From Roridomyces roridus (lineage: Eukaryota > Basidiomycota > Agaricomycetes > Agaricales > Mycenaceae), in NCBI GenBank assembly GCA_029378245.1, contig JARKIF010000006.1:2666001-2730000 (forward strand): a stretch of DNA of 64,000 bases, read 5' to 3'. The translations under genes were made by a program, and so were the position numbers. Positions 24,774 through 36,593 of the stretch are shown in pieces. The notes below the pieces were generated by a model. It had not been told where the DNA came from. It ran no database searches and was given only the letters and a program-made list of their open reading frames with translations. Numbering within the stretch: position 1 is the first letter of the stretch; the number at the start of each line of letters is the position of its first letter.

Positions 24774-26147
24774 TCATGGTTTAATGCAAATCTTGAGCGC
24801 GCCGCGGCTGTTCATCTTGTCGAGCGCAGCCTGGTAGTCCTCGAGCTTGAAAGTGTCGGTGACCATGCCCTTGACGCGAACCTTGCCGCTGTCGAGGTAG
24901 GCGACGGCACGGGGGAAGCAGTATGTTTGCGAGAAGGAGCCAATGATCTTGATTTCGTCGCCGAAGATCTACACGTTTGTTAGTGGGAATGTATTGGGGA
25001 GAGGGAAGTGGAGCAGACCTTTGACGGTGGCCAGTGCACGAGCGCCTTGTTCTCATACACGCCGTAGATCATGAGCGTTCCACCGCGGCGGACGTAGTTG
25101 ATACTCTCGTTCGCAAGCTTCTCCACACCCGTCGCCTCCACCACCACGTCAAACCCGTAGGGGTTGTCCTCCTTCAATTTGGCCCACTGCGCCTCGGGGT
25201 TTTGTCTGTCGAGCTCGATATACTCGTCACCGGCGTCGAGGTCTTTGGCAATGTCCATCTTGATGCCCTTGTTGGCGGCGATGACGACGCGGGAGGCACC
25301 ATTGAGTTTGAGGAGCTGGGCGAGGATGAGGCCAGTGGGGCCGGCGCCGAGGAGGAGGACTTCGATGCCGACTGGGGGAGCGAGTTTATCGAGGCCGTGG
25401 ATGGCGCAGGCGGCAGGCTCGAGCAGAGTAGAAGTCCTCGTCACTCAGGTTGTGAATCTTGTAGAGCTTGTTTTGTTTGCTGCGAGACGATGAGGGCAAG
25501 TCCTCTCTCAAAGTTGAGAGACTCTACTAGACAATGTACTCTGCAAAGCCACCATCCTGCGTTACACCACGAGCGTTGAAGTCTTCACACAGCAGCGACT
25601 GTCCGCGTCTGCAATAAAAGCAGTTGTCGCACTGATCGTCGAAAGTGTTAGCCGCGGCGATGCGGGCGACGATTAGATGGATCTCACGGTGATACCAACG
25701 TCGGCGACGCAGCGATCGCCCATGGAGAAACCCTTGACATTCTTTCCCATCTCGACGATCTTGCCAATGGCTTCGTGCCCGGGAATCAACTGCGTCGAGA
25801 GTCAGTGTTACTCGATGGGACTTTAAAAAGGACGTACAGGGAATTTCGAGATAAACTCGCCTGCAAGAAAGATGAGAAGAGGAGGATGGGGATGGAGGGC
25901 AGGACTTGCCATCGTGGATGTGCCCATCTGTAGGTCAGAGTCAGTGACGCGTCGAACAGCGTGAAAGACGCGCGTACCTGTTCCGCAGACACCACAGCAG
26001 CTGACTTTGAGCAGGACGTCGTCGTCGCCGACTGTAGGGATGGGGACCTCCTTGATCTCAAAGTCCTGGGGCTGGAGAAGAGGGATGAGCAAGGACGAGG
26101 AGACGAGCATGAAGGGCACGCACGGCGTTGTACCAGAGAGCTTTCAT
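24774..26147 (-). CDS. Zinc-dependent medium-chain alcohol/polyol dehydrogenase (D-arabinitol dehydrogenase-like)
   Basis: GroES-like plus Rossmann zinc dehydrogenase. Start MKALWYNA is spliced (about 26072-26123) to [20 protein letters not shown], then [15 protein letters not shown] (catalytic-zinc Cys and the following region) and EFISKFP leading to a GHE segment. The structural-zinc Cys cluster lies in the exon near 25590-25740 ([16 protein letters not shown]). After that: [14 protein letters not shown], the NAD(P)-binding [18 protein letters not shown], and [20 protein letters not shown]. It ends LKICIKP. The pattern resembles fungal NAD(P) D-arabinitol/sorbitol dehydrogenases; the exact polyol cannot be told. 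About six introns. Convergent with the glycoprotein gene and divergent from the SYCP2-like gene. Confidence 0.88.
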
Positions 26148-26561
26148 GGTTCCTTGAGGCATGGTGGGCGAGTGTATAGAGTGGAAGGCTGGAGAGGATG
26201 GGAGATGGAAGAAAAATCAGAGAACAACCCCTCTTTTATATTCGCGCCTCAAGTCTCGGCATGTGGAGTGCCCTGTTCAGGCCAAGTCGACGCGGATTTC
26301 GTCTCATTTCGCCGATTTTCTGGCTCAAACTACGAAAATTGAAACGAGGCGGAATCAAGTCAGTCCTGAATCGTTTCCACAGAAATTCTAGGATATCCAC
26401 CCGCTCAATGGCGCCCCTGCCTCTCATTTTGCCCAGTTCATCCTCGTCGACGTCATGCAAACGGCTCCACCATTGACGTAGTTCAGAAGATCTTTGCCGA
26501 GTGATATTGACACACTGTCGACGCGTACCAAACAATCAAACACTTTCTTCCGCCGTCCACC
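26148..26561. other. Divergent promoter region (polyol dehydrogenase / SYCP2-like gene)
   Basis: Both flanking genes start at its edges. On the minus strand a TATA-like TATAAAAGAGG lies near 26233-26243, about 90 bases upstream of the dehydrogenase start, suggesting a TATA promoter for that gene. I see no comparable box for the plus-strand gene and no coding sequence. Confidence 0.55.
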
Positions 26562-29500
26562 ATGGACAACGCGATCCATGCACTCAAGCAGGCCGCGTCA
26601 AAGCACAAGAAGAATGCCGACGTCCAAACCGCCCTCGGGGAGCTCAACTCGATCGCGAGCTTACTCGTGAGTCGCGTTCATCTCTTCACGACGCGTCCTA
26701 AAACGATCTCCAGAAACTCTCTTCTTCTAGCAAGATCTCCAAAAGACTCACCGAAATCTTTACTGAAAAGTTCCATCCTCTTTTCGACGTCGCGCCCCTC
26801 CAAGCCCTCGACTTTTGCGCTGTCGTGGTCGGCATCGTGTTCAAGGAAAAGATCAAGCCAGCCCTCGATCCCAAGGTCCAGTTCGAGTGGGAAACGGCCA
26901 TGAAACAAGTCATATCCACTGCATTGGTACGTTTCAGTCGCGTTTGCGCGTAAAATTAACACTGTGGACAGGATTTTCTCGAGTACAAGCCGTCCAGTGC
27001 GTAGTTTGTTCCGTCATCGATTCTTTCTTATATCCTAGCAGGTTCCAACAAGTCGGCTGCCAAGAAGCTGGTTACTGTCCTCTGCAACGTGTTCTATGGG
27101 CAAACCCCGTTGTACGAGTGGAGGAGCCCTACACTCATCTTTAATGTGCGTTTTCTCAAAATGTATGCGCGTTTTCCTGAGACATTTACAGATAAACGTG
27201 TTTCTGTCCGTCGTCGCGGCCGACCATATAGAAAGTCAACGTCTCCTGCGAAATGACAAGGTTTTGGGAATGTGAGTTGAGCTCTCTCGACAAATGACGC
27301 GTCTAATGTCTATTAGGAAACGCATGGGCTACGTTCTTTCTCAGAGCAGGGGTACGCTCTTTCTCCTGGACGCCAAACCTCTTCTCATCACTTCTTTCAG
27401 ATTTCTACACCCTCGACTCGATCCTGATTCTCGTGGCGCCCATCATGCCGACCCGCGAAGCCCAAGCCAAGCGGACAGAGTTCTTGGACTCCCTCTTTCC
27501 CCCCGACCTGTTTCCGTGCAGCGCCGATGTCATCCGTCTCATCGAAGAGTATCGCCCCGAACACGACTGGGACGTTGTCGTGAAGGACATTGTGAAGTGT
27601 CTCGCAAAGACGGATATATCCTTGTGCGCCGCGTCTGTTTCTTCTGCGGGTTTGTTCTGACCAGCTTTGGTTCCCAGCCCCCAACCTGTCGAGTACAAGG
27701 AACCCCACGCGACGGGCTGCGAGTTGCCGAACATCATCTCGCCGATCTACGTCGATCGCGTCAGTCTGTTTGTCAATAGCGAGGCAGGTTGTGTTCATTT
27801 TTATGCATTCATTCTTACTTACTTGGTGGTCCGCAGGTTGATGAGATCCGCGACTGCTGCCAAATTCCGTACACAAGCATAGGGCGCGTCAAATTTGTCG
27901 ATTCTGCTGACAATTATATACGCGTCACTGTGCATCTAAACGCTCAGCCGCTCATTGGCGCGCGTACGGAGTCGGTGGCGGGCAAGTACCAATTGTCTTT
28001 CACTGCCGAGGAAAGCGAGGTAGAAATTCTTGTGGATGCGTTGAAGGCGCGTGGGCAGGTGAATCTCCTTCCTTATATCCTTGAAAGATCTCGACTAATA
28101 TTTCCTGTAGGGGTCCAAGATCAGCCAGGTAGACCGCAAGGTGTCGATGTTGGCCGAAGGGAATCTGAGCTTGGAGTTTGATTCCAGCGGAAGGAAGCCG
28201 GCGACGCAGGTGGCTCTCATACCCTCACGTCATCTTCAACTCCTTCTGACGCGTTGATAGCAAGAGAAGGTGGCGAAAGTAGAGCAACGTAAGTTCCCAA
28301 ATTTCTTTCACGCTGGAGGGAGGTTCACGATACACAGTGTGGAAAGAGAGCAACGGTCTTGGAGAGCCTACGTCGCCTCTCGTTGCTGGCTCTTCCAGAT
28401 CCGACTCGGTGCAAGAGGCGATTTACGGCGACGACTTGTCGGATATGTCTGATCGGGAAGATTCGCGGGCCCCTAGCAAACCCAAGTCAAAGTCCAAACC
28501 AAACTCGAAAGCGGAGGCGCCCCGCGTCGTGCGGATCGTCCAACCCTCGTCAGAAGACGAAGCGGAGCCGCCCATTGCGCAACCAGGGCGAAAGTCTGCA
28601 CCGCGCAAGACCGCGTTGAAGAAGAAGATGGCTGTTGTCGAGTCTGAAGACGAAGAGGATTCGCCTCCGGCGACGAATCCCAAGGACTTCGGATTTCGAG
28701 CCGACGCAGCAGGAGCCGCCACGGGTCAGGAATGCGCCGACTAGGGTTACGCGTGGGGCGGCTGCTGCGAAGAGCAAGGATGATGAGTCTACGAGCGAAA
28801 AGGCTCCCGCCCCTGCTTCGACCTCAGTCCGGCGTCCTCGGGCTGCTGAAACGTCCGCCCCGCCCGTCGAATTGTCTGAGGATGAGATGGATGTCGATGG
28901 CGTTTCTGAAAAGCCGAAAGGAGAGGCTGGTGAGTCGATCTTTTCTTCTGTCGGGTAGAGCTGATCGGTGTCGCGTGCAGGTAAAGCGAAAGCAAAGGCC
29001 GAGCAGGAGAAGGGTGAGTTTTTTTTTCCGGATCGTGTTTCTTTCGCGGTGAAACTGATCATGAACAAAAGGGAAAGCGCAATCTGGAAAGCGCGCCTCT
29101 GATGCCGAATCGGTGCCGCCCAAAGCCGAACTCGCAGCCGAGAGCAAAATGCGTGATGATGAAAGTTCCCCTCTTCCACAGTCGCCGTCGTCCGAGCAAG
29201 AGATCGAGATGGAGGAAGTGCCCGGTTAGTATTACTTTTGAGTTGCCTTTTGTTTCGGTTTATTGACTGTCGACAGCGAGAGCCAGAGTCGACGTGGCAA
29301 AAGCAAGCAAGAGAACCGCGATGGACTCCAAGGACGACGAAGAGGAGGATCGAGACAGCCGACCAAAGAAGCGTTTGCGTACGCCACCCCCGGAAGAAGA
29401 GGCTGCTTCTCCACCTGCACCACCACGCCGTGCCTCTGCTATCGTATTCGGAACGAGCAACATCCCGCCGGCCAAGAAGCGCTATGGAGGCAGGAAAGGC

Positions 29501-31413
29501 CGGGTCTCGTCTCCTGCCGTTGACGCGGACGATGTTGATATGGATGTCGACTTTGACGAGATTCCTGCTCAACCTCATTCTCCTCCTCCTTCGCCAGCAC
29601 CCGTCGTGGAGAAGAAGAAAGATAAGAAGCAGAAACAGCAACAAGAGCCTTCTGAGGCTGCGTCGAAAGGGCGCGTTGCTGCCATGAAGGGCAAGGCGGG
29701 GCAGAAAGTCGCTCCTGTTCCTGCCAAAGCGCTTCCGAAAGCAAAAGCTGTGCAGGTTGTTGAGAAGAAGAAGCAGACGCAGACTGCAGTCCAGAATGAG
29801 GAGATGCAAGAGGTCGAGGTCGGGCGTGTTCTCTTTGGCACTGCGCTCGTGTTGACATGGCTTTAGGAAATCGACAATCAAGTCAAGCCCGCGGCAAGAA
29901 CCACAAGAGCGAGTAAGCCGGTCGAGGTGAATTTTCTGCTGCATTCTCGGCGTTGGGTTCCTCTAACAATGTGGCACCAGCAGCTTGTCAAGCCGAAACC
30001 GAAAACGGAGAAACCAAGAAAAGCGCCCTGGGAAGACATGCACCTACGGAAGAAGGCTGATGATGTTGTATCCTCGGATGGGCCCGCACCAGAATTGAAT
30101 TCGTATGTCGAATATGAAGTTCCGTTGAAGGTAGGAAACATCACATTCGGTTCGCAAGCACTAACGCTTCGTATAGGGCTCTTCCTCTTCGGATCCTCCT
30201 CCCGCTCAAGACGAAGACGTTACTATGATTGACCCAGCTCAAGATGATCCGTTGCCCGAAGTCAAGAAGATTGTTGTGGAAAATGAAATCGAAACCCATG
30301 TTGATCAGACCACTTTTCTCCCTCCTGTTGTTGCAGACCCTCCTGTCGAGATTCTTCCCGTTGCTTTGCCTGCTGTCGTTTCCCCTCCCAGCCATATCGG
30401 CTTTGCAAAACCAGCTGTCGCCCAGCATCGCTCTCCTGTTATTGCCGAGACCAAACTTCCCCCTGCGATTGCTAAAATCAAGTTTGAACACGGCCACCTC
30501 TTCTCGCAATATCCAGCCTTCCACTTCTCTCATCCGCAAGCAACCGCTCACTTTGACTCCTGTCCATCGTCCGTTGTCACCCCCGAGCCCAGTTAGGCAG
30601 CCACCGACCCCTGCACGGCCTACCTGTCCGTCCTCAAGCCAAAGACGCTGATAATGCTATATCGCATCTAGCACCCCTTCCGGTTCGCCCAGAACCTTTC
30701 ACCCCAGTGCAAAAGGACGTCTTTTCCGGAGCGCGACATGTTCCGCGACGCGCACTCACCTACAGTTTATCGTCATCATCAGGCCAGCGCACCGCGGAGG
30801 ATGGTAACGGATTATCATGGTATGTGGATTCGGTCGCTCGATATCCTGTTGTGACCGACATCATTATTTAGCGAACGAAGACGATGAGTATCCCTCTGTT
30901 CGCGGCAGTCAAAAGAAGGAAGACTACATGCGGGACCTTCGCAATGTAAGATTTTACAACTTGTTTGATTCCACCTACTGAAACTTTCTGGTCTTCAGGT
31001 GTTCCAGGAGTTGAATGAAGTCGTACTGGAGAAAATAAGTATGGGTTTCGAGGATGTGTCGCATAATGCACGGATGGGCGCGACGAATCTCATTCAAAGA
31101 GCTGCAGTGGATATGGAGGCCATGTGCACCGCCAGGTTCGCCATACATATTCGTCTGTTTTCCACTGAGCTAACGTGAATCTTGCAGCGAGGACGTATTC
31201 AACCGCACAGTCGACCTCGCAGAGGCGTATTCTACTCAGCATCGCAACATCTTGCACGCCCAGGAGGATCTGCTCAAGAGCGCGGAGGCGATGGAGAACG
31301 AATTGGGTCAGATTATTCAGCACCACGACCGCCATAGTCTTTCGAAGAAGCTGCCTACAAAGCTGTTTACGCTTCCTGCGAGCGTGCTAAACCCTTTGCG
31401 AGCATTTTCATAG
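26562..31413 (+). CDS. Large nuclear protein with SYCP2/Red1-like architecture (candidate meiotic chromosome axis protein)
   Basis: Start MDNAIHALKQAASKHKKNAD. Residues about 1-270 are alpha-helical in pattern (SKISKRLTEIFTEKFHPLFD, LDFCAVVVGIVFKEKIKPAL, KKLVTVLCNVFYGQTPLYEW, HDWDVVVKDIVKCLAKTDIS), like an armadillo-type repeat domain. A beta-rich, PH-like module follows (YVDRVSLFVNSE, IRDCCQIPYTSIGRVKFVDS, YIRVTVHLNAQPLIG, YQLSFTAEESEVEILVDALK). Then comes a long disordered, acidic/basic, Pro- and Lys-rich region with NLS-like RPKKRLRTPP and AKKRYGGRKGR. A predicted C-terminal coiled coil (VFQELNEVVLEKISMGFEDV ... EDLLKSAEAMENELGQIIQH) is followed by NPLRAFS. This order (armadillo-like, Spt16M/PH-like, disordered, coiled coil) is that of animal SYCP2, with Red1 and plant ASY3 sharing the coiled-coil end. 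The match is architectural and not proven. At least 12 introns; one phase problem near 27786 and one shift near 30590-30650. Confidence 0.6.
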
Positions 31414-31452
31414 ATACAATTCGAGGATACACTGCATGTACATTTGGGACTT

Positions 31453-32682
31453 TCAATTAGACATGGGCTTGAAGATAAAGGCGGGATTCTTCTCATCAAC
31501 GAAGGCCCAAGTGAGGAGCTCCTTCCATCCTTTGGCCTTCCATTCATCGAACACAACGGGGAAAGGACCAACTGCATCGACGATCGAAGAATCGTGTGCG
31601 ATGACAACGAGCACGTCGGGGCTTGCATCAAAGTTGAAGATTTTCTTGATCGAGTCACGAGCCGTGGGCGGGTCCTCGAAGAAGCCGTCATCAACAATGT
31701 CGAGCATGGGCTCCTTGCGAGCCGCAAGGTCAAACTCGCCGGCTGCGTTCACAGGTGAGAAGTGCTCCGCGGAAATGGAGGCACGGGTGGAAGCGAGGAG
31801 TGCGCCGGGGCAGGGGAATACTTTGTGCAACTGCTCGGTGGGACGGAGGATGCCGGGGTGGTGGCACGCGTCTCCGCCAAAGAACACGAAGGTGGTCGGG
31901 GTAACTCGAGCGAGGCCACATATGTGTCCCGCAATGTGCTAAAGAACAGATTAGAAGGGAATGGACGTGTCAAAACAACGCGCTTACTCCTGGTGTATCG
32001 AGCAGATAGAAACTTCCATCGCCGAAATAGTCGTGTGCTTTAGCGCCCCCGATCTCGAGCTGTGAGCTGGCAAAGTCTATGGCAACTACTTTACGGTCAC
32101 TGTTGGACAGTTAGATCAAGCTAAAGCAAAGCAATCATTTCACGAACGCAAAGTCGCTGTCCTGCAAATGGCTGTGTGCGTTGGCGACGTGCGTAGCCTT
32201 CGAGGTGTCCCCACCGATGACGAGATCCGTAGACGAGGGGAATTTGGACATATCACCTAAATGTGAATCGGTATATTGCCGCACTGTGTGGGTGAGTGTA
32301 CTTTACCAATATGGTCAAAATGGCTGTGCGACCAGATCGCAGCGCTGATAGTGTCCAGAGCAACGCCGTCGTCAGTGAGCTGTTCACAGACGTCCCGACT
32401 GACGGGCAAGAACATGAACTGGGTCCTAGCAGCCTCTGCAATGAATGGCACGGCGTTTTCAGGATCCTTGCGCGGGCCCAGGTCGAACAGAACCCGCTGC
32501 TTGGTCGCCTTTGATTGGATTAGAAAAGCGAACGAAGGCGGTGCCATGTTCTCATGGCCAGGTAACACGGGTTTGTAGAACGAAGGCGCAGGAGCCTTGC
32601 CTGTACTCGGGTGGTCGACGGTATTGTACGCTTTGACGCTGACCGTGGAGGACGAGGGGGGGATATCTAGCTGGGGCGCCAT
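31453..32682 (-). CDS. Metallo-beta-lactamase-fold hydrolase
   Basis: Start MAPQLDIPPSSSTVSVKAYN. The metal motif HSHFDHIG (HxHxDH) is at about 32305-32330. Before it are FAFLIQSKATKQRVLFDLGP and DGVALDTISAAIWS, the usual strands leading to the metal site. After it: DLVIGGDTS, DYFGDGSFYLLDTPGHIAGH (the second metal His region), TFVFFGGDACHHPG and VLVVIAHDSS. The protein ends AFIFKPMSN. Introns lie at about 31940-31990, 32092-32145 and 32256-32308. Proteins of this type in fungi resemble lactonases and other small-molecule esterases, and sometimes sit in secondary-metabolite loci; no such context is present here. Cytoplasmic by lack of a signal peptide. It shares a 169-base divergent promoter with the mitochondrial IleRS. 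Confidence 0.87.
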
Positions 32683-32851
32683 GGGAGAAGCTAAGGAGTA
32701 GATGTGTCCATCAGGACGTATTTAAACTTCTTGGTGCTTCGAAGTGCTTTAGAAGTAGCCCGGGCCGGCAGACATTTGCAGATGTTGGGCGGGAGAAGAA
32801 AGGCGCATCAAATTGATCTTGTTTGCCTCAAAATTTGCATGCGCCGCGTCC

Positions 32852-35800
32852 ATGAACTTGGCGACCAAATGCAGGAGCCGCATAAATCACGCACGACGCT
32901 ACTCGACGGATAATCACGCGTTTGCCGCCTCCTTGCTGCTACCCAAGACCTCCTTTGCTCTTCGACCCAACCCAACAGAGCTTGAGGCTCGTTTTCGCGA
33001 CCGAACATGCACCCAACTCTACCAATGGCAGTCGAAAAATGTTCAGAGGCCGCAGTTCGTGCTCCACGACGGTCCACCATATGCAAACGGAGACCTACAT
33101 ATGGGTGCACATAGTCGCTTCTGACTGTGGGCCGTAATGAACAACTCACCAGGGCATGCCTTGAACAAGATACTCAAGGATATAATCAACCGCTTTAATC
33201 TGTCTCGGGGGCGAAGAGTGCAGTATGTCTTTTGCGCTGACTTGACGGCTCGCGCTCATTCACGCAGGTATATTCCTGGGTGGGATTGTCACGGGCTTCC
33301 CATAGAAAACAAGGCTCTTCACGAGCTTGGTGTACGTTCCAGTTCGTGTCGTGCTTCGTACCACTCAACTGTCTTGTCAAGCAAGACTCTACGTCTTTGC
33401 CTCCGCTGGCTATACGAGATGCAGCCCACAAAACTGCTCTCCGTGAAGTCAATACGCAGAGAGAGCAATTTCAGCGGCTGGGGATAATGGCTGACTGGAG
33501 CGAAGAATCTACCTATCGTACTATAGGTGTGTCTGGTTGATTCCAGGTCCTCGGTGTCGTTCTAACCAACCCGAAAGACCACTCCTACCAGATGAGACAA
33601 CTTCGCGTGTTCAGCGACATGGTAGCAAACGGTCTAATCTACCGGCACTATCGACCTGTCCACTTTTCACCTTCTTCGCGCTCTGCTTTGGCAGAAGCAG
33701 AGCTCGTCTACAAGGACGATCATGTTTCCCATTCGGTGTTCGTGACGTTTGAGCTGCATGGTATTCCCGCCTTTCGCGACATTGAAACCCGGCCCATTCA
33801 ACTGCTCGTTTGGACAACGACACCATGGACCCTGACAGCCAACATGGTATGCATGCACATTCGTCTCACTATGTGATTTACCCACCACTTTTCAGGCCAT
33901 CGCCGTGCACCCAGACATTCAATATGTTCTCCTTCGTCGCACTGAAAGCCTCCCTCTCGTGGTGGTCGCCAAGGAACGCGTAGAAGCCCTTCACGGCATC
34001 CTCGGAACGACTGAAATCGTAGCGGAGATACCAGGCAAGTGGGATCAGCCCCACGTGGATGTGTGTACCAATGATCTTCCCCTAGGCTCTGAGTTGGTCG
34101 GTGCATCCTACAGCCCAATATTCACGCCCATTTGCCCTGGTTTGCCACCGCTCAAAATCATTCCGGCGTTTCACGTGACCGCTGCCTCGGGAACTGGCCT
34201 CGTCCACTGTGCGCCCGCTCACGGTGCTGAGGACTACAACGCGTTCCGGGATCTTGGTCTACTCAGCAAGCAAGAACCGATTATTTGCCACGTCGGCGAT
34301 GCTGGAGAATTCACCAGCGCTGTATCAGACACGGTTGGTGTATCTGGGAGGGCTTTGGTTGGAGAAAGTGTCCTCGAGGGCGGGTCGCGCAAGGTCGTCG
34401 AAATTCTCAAGGAAATCGGCGCTTTGGTCAAGATTCAGCGGATCAAGCACCGATACCCTTACGATTGGCGAACCAACAAACCGATTATAGTCACGTTCGC
34501 ATTTTTACTTGCACGTTGATTCTGTGTCTCACATATCTCTCAACAGCGCAACCTCACAATGGTTTGCCAATCTCGATGATATAAAAGCAGACTCCCTCAA
34601 AGCGCTCGACGGGGTCTCCTTCTTTCCACCCATCTGTAAGCCGCAAACTGCGATTTCAGCCCAAAGCTGATAGATGGTCAGCCCGTGGACGTCTGACAGC
34701 GTTCATACAACTTCGCTCAGAATGGTGCATTTCGCGACAACGCGTCTGGGGCCTCCCGATCCCAGCATTGCATCACATACCCACTGATACAGCCGTTCTC
34801 GACTCGTCTACCTTGGAACATATCCTTAGGGTTCTCGACGAGAAGGGGATCGATCATTGGTGGGAAGGCCCTGTCGAGGAATTTGTGCCCCCAGCGTTAC
34901 GGGAAGAGGGAACGGTGGTGGGCGATGTCTGGCGCAAGGGCACGGACACGATGGATGTTTGGTTTGACAGCGGGACTGCGTGGTCTATGCTGCAGGGCGA
35001 AGATGGCGGCATTCCGCAAGCAGATGTCTGTTTGGAAGGCTCCGACCAGCACCGGGGGTGGTTCCAGAGTCAACTTCTGACCGCGATTGCCAGCTCACCG
35101 TCTGAAAAGAGGGATTCCGCTCCATACAAGGCGCTCATCACGCATGGGATGGTTCTCGACCAAACAGGCAAGAAGATGAGCAAGTCCTTGGGGAATGTGG
35201 TTAGTCCGATGACTGTCGTTAACGGGGGTTCGGTGTGTGCACACTTATTATCTGACATTCCGGTCTTATGTCGCTTCGCAGAACGCGAAGAAAGAACCTG
35301 TCTACGGCGCAGATGTTCTACGCTTCTGGGTCGGGACGGTGGATTACTGGAATGATACGTTCCTGGGCCCTGTCGTTCTTAGTCAGGCTGCGGAAGGGGT
35401 GCGCAAGATACGCAACTCGGCGCGGTTCATACTTGGGAATGTGGGGAATGTGCAGACAAGAGCGAGTATGAAGAAGGTGGTCCAGGAGGACATGGGTTTG
35501 GTGAGTGGAAAACTCCACCTTGCCATGTTCAACACTGATTTCCGTTTCAAGGCCGAGCGATACGTCATGCATGAGCTATATGCCCTCGAACAAACTGCTT
35601 TAGAAGGTTATAATCAGTATAATTTCGCCAAAGGTGGGTGTTTATGCCACTTTCTGGAATCCGCCAACTCAGCTTCCCAGTGGTGGCGGCCTTGAACAAC
35701 TTTGCCAATATCACCCTCTCCTCGCTGTACTTTGACATCTCGAAAGACGGTCTATATGCGAATGCGTTGGATAGTCTGGAACGGAGGGCAGTTGTCACTG

Positions 35801-36555
35801 TTCTCGAGCAGGTTCTGACAACCATGAACTTTATCATGGCACCCGTTGTTCCGCATCTGGCGGAGGAAATCCACGAGGCGTTCAACGAGACGCAGGAATC
35901 GGTGTTTAAGAAGGAGTGGAAGACACTGGTGGGTCCACCTCATTCTCTATCTATTCACTTTGATCATTTTGATGTAGGATTCAGAATGGCATGACCCGCA
36001 GGCGAACGAAGAGATGAAATCCCTGCTGCAGCTGAGGACGGCGGTTTTGGGTGGGCTGGAGAAGGCCAGGACTGACAAGTACGTTTCGGTGGCAAAGCCA
36101 GAGATGATGCTAATTTGTTGTTTAGGAAGATTAAAAGTTCGTTGGAAGCCGAGGTCGAACTGCTACTTCCTGAACTGGAAGGGCCTTCGGCGTTTGTAGA
36201 GCTATTGAAGCGGGAAGGTGCGTCTTTTTTCCCGGAGGTTGTGTGGATACCCATCAGAGTCCTCACAGAGAGTTTCCTGAAAACGTTATTCATCACTTCG
36301 GACGCGGCGCTGATTGATGAGGGCGACCTGGGGTCGGAGGCTCCGGAGTGGGTCTATCTTTCCACCTCGCGCATTCCTGGTGTGTATATCTCCGGCGAGA
36401 CCATTTATCCTGCTCATCCCACCATAGACTGTGAGGAGGAATTGACTGTACGCATTCGCCCCGCAAGGCTTGAGAAGTGTCCGAGGTGTTGGACATTTAC
36501 AAGGGAGGTTGAGGAGGTTCTGTGTCCGAGGTGTACTGGGGTTGTGGCGGTTTGA
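32852..36555 (+). CDS. ISM1: Isoleucyl-tRNA synthetase, mitochondrial
   Basis: Class I synthetase charging tRNA-Ile in the mitochondrion. The N-terminus [19 protein letters not shown] is basic and lacks acids, as in a mitochondrial presequence. The HIGH motif is [15 protein letters not shown], split by an intron near 33102-33151. [13 protein letters not shown] and the editing (CP1) domain follow ([32 protein letters not shown]), then [28 protein letters not shown] and [20 protein letters not shown] is present as [10 protein letters not shown] (about 35170-35200). The anticodon-binding domain follows, and a C-terminal zinc knuckle CPRCWTF ... [11 protein letters not shown] ends the protein. 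Bacterial-type features (the C-terminal zinc knuckle) support the organellar form. About 11 introns; no frame damage seen. The next gene starts only 38 bases after its stop. Confidence 0.95.
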
Positions 36556-36593
36556 ATCTATTACATAATATACTGCTCTTGTTTCCGCCCATC

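Noticed and set aside
28550..29944. 464-codon open frame on the minus strand
   Set aside because: It lies antisense to the SYCP2-like exons, is Ser/Arg/Leu-rich with no domain pattern, and is explained as the mirror of a Lys/Glu/Pro-rich coding region. The plus-strand splice junctions are consistent.
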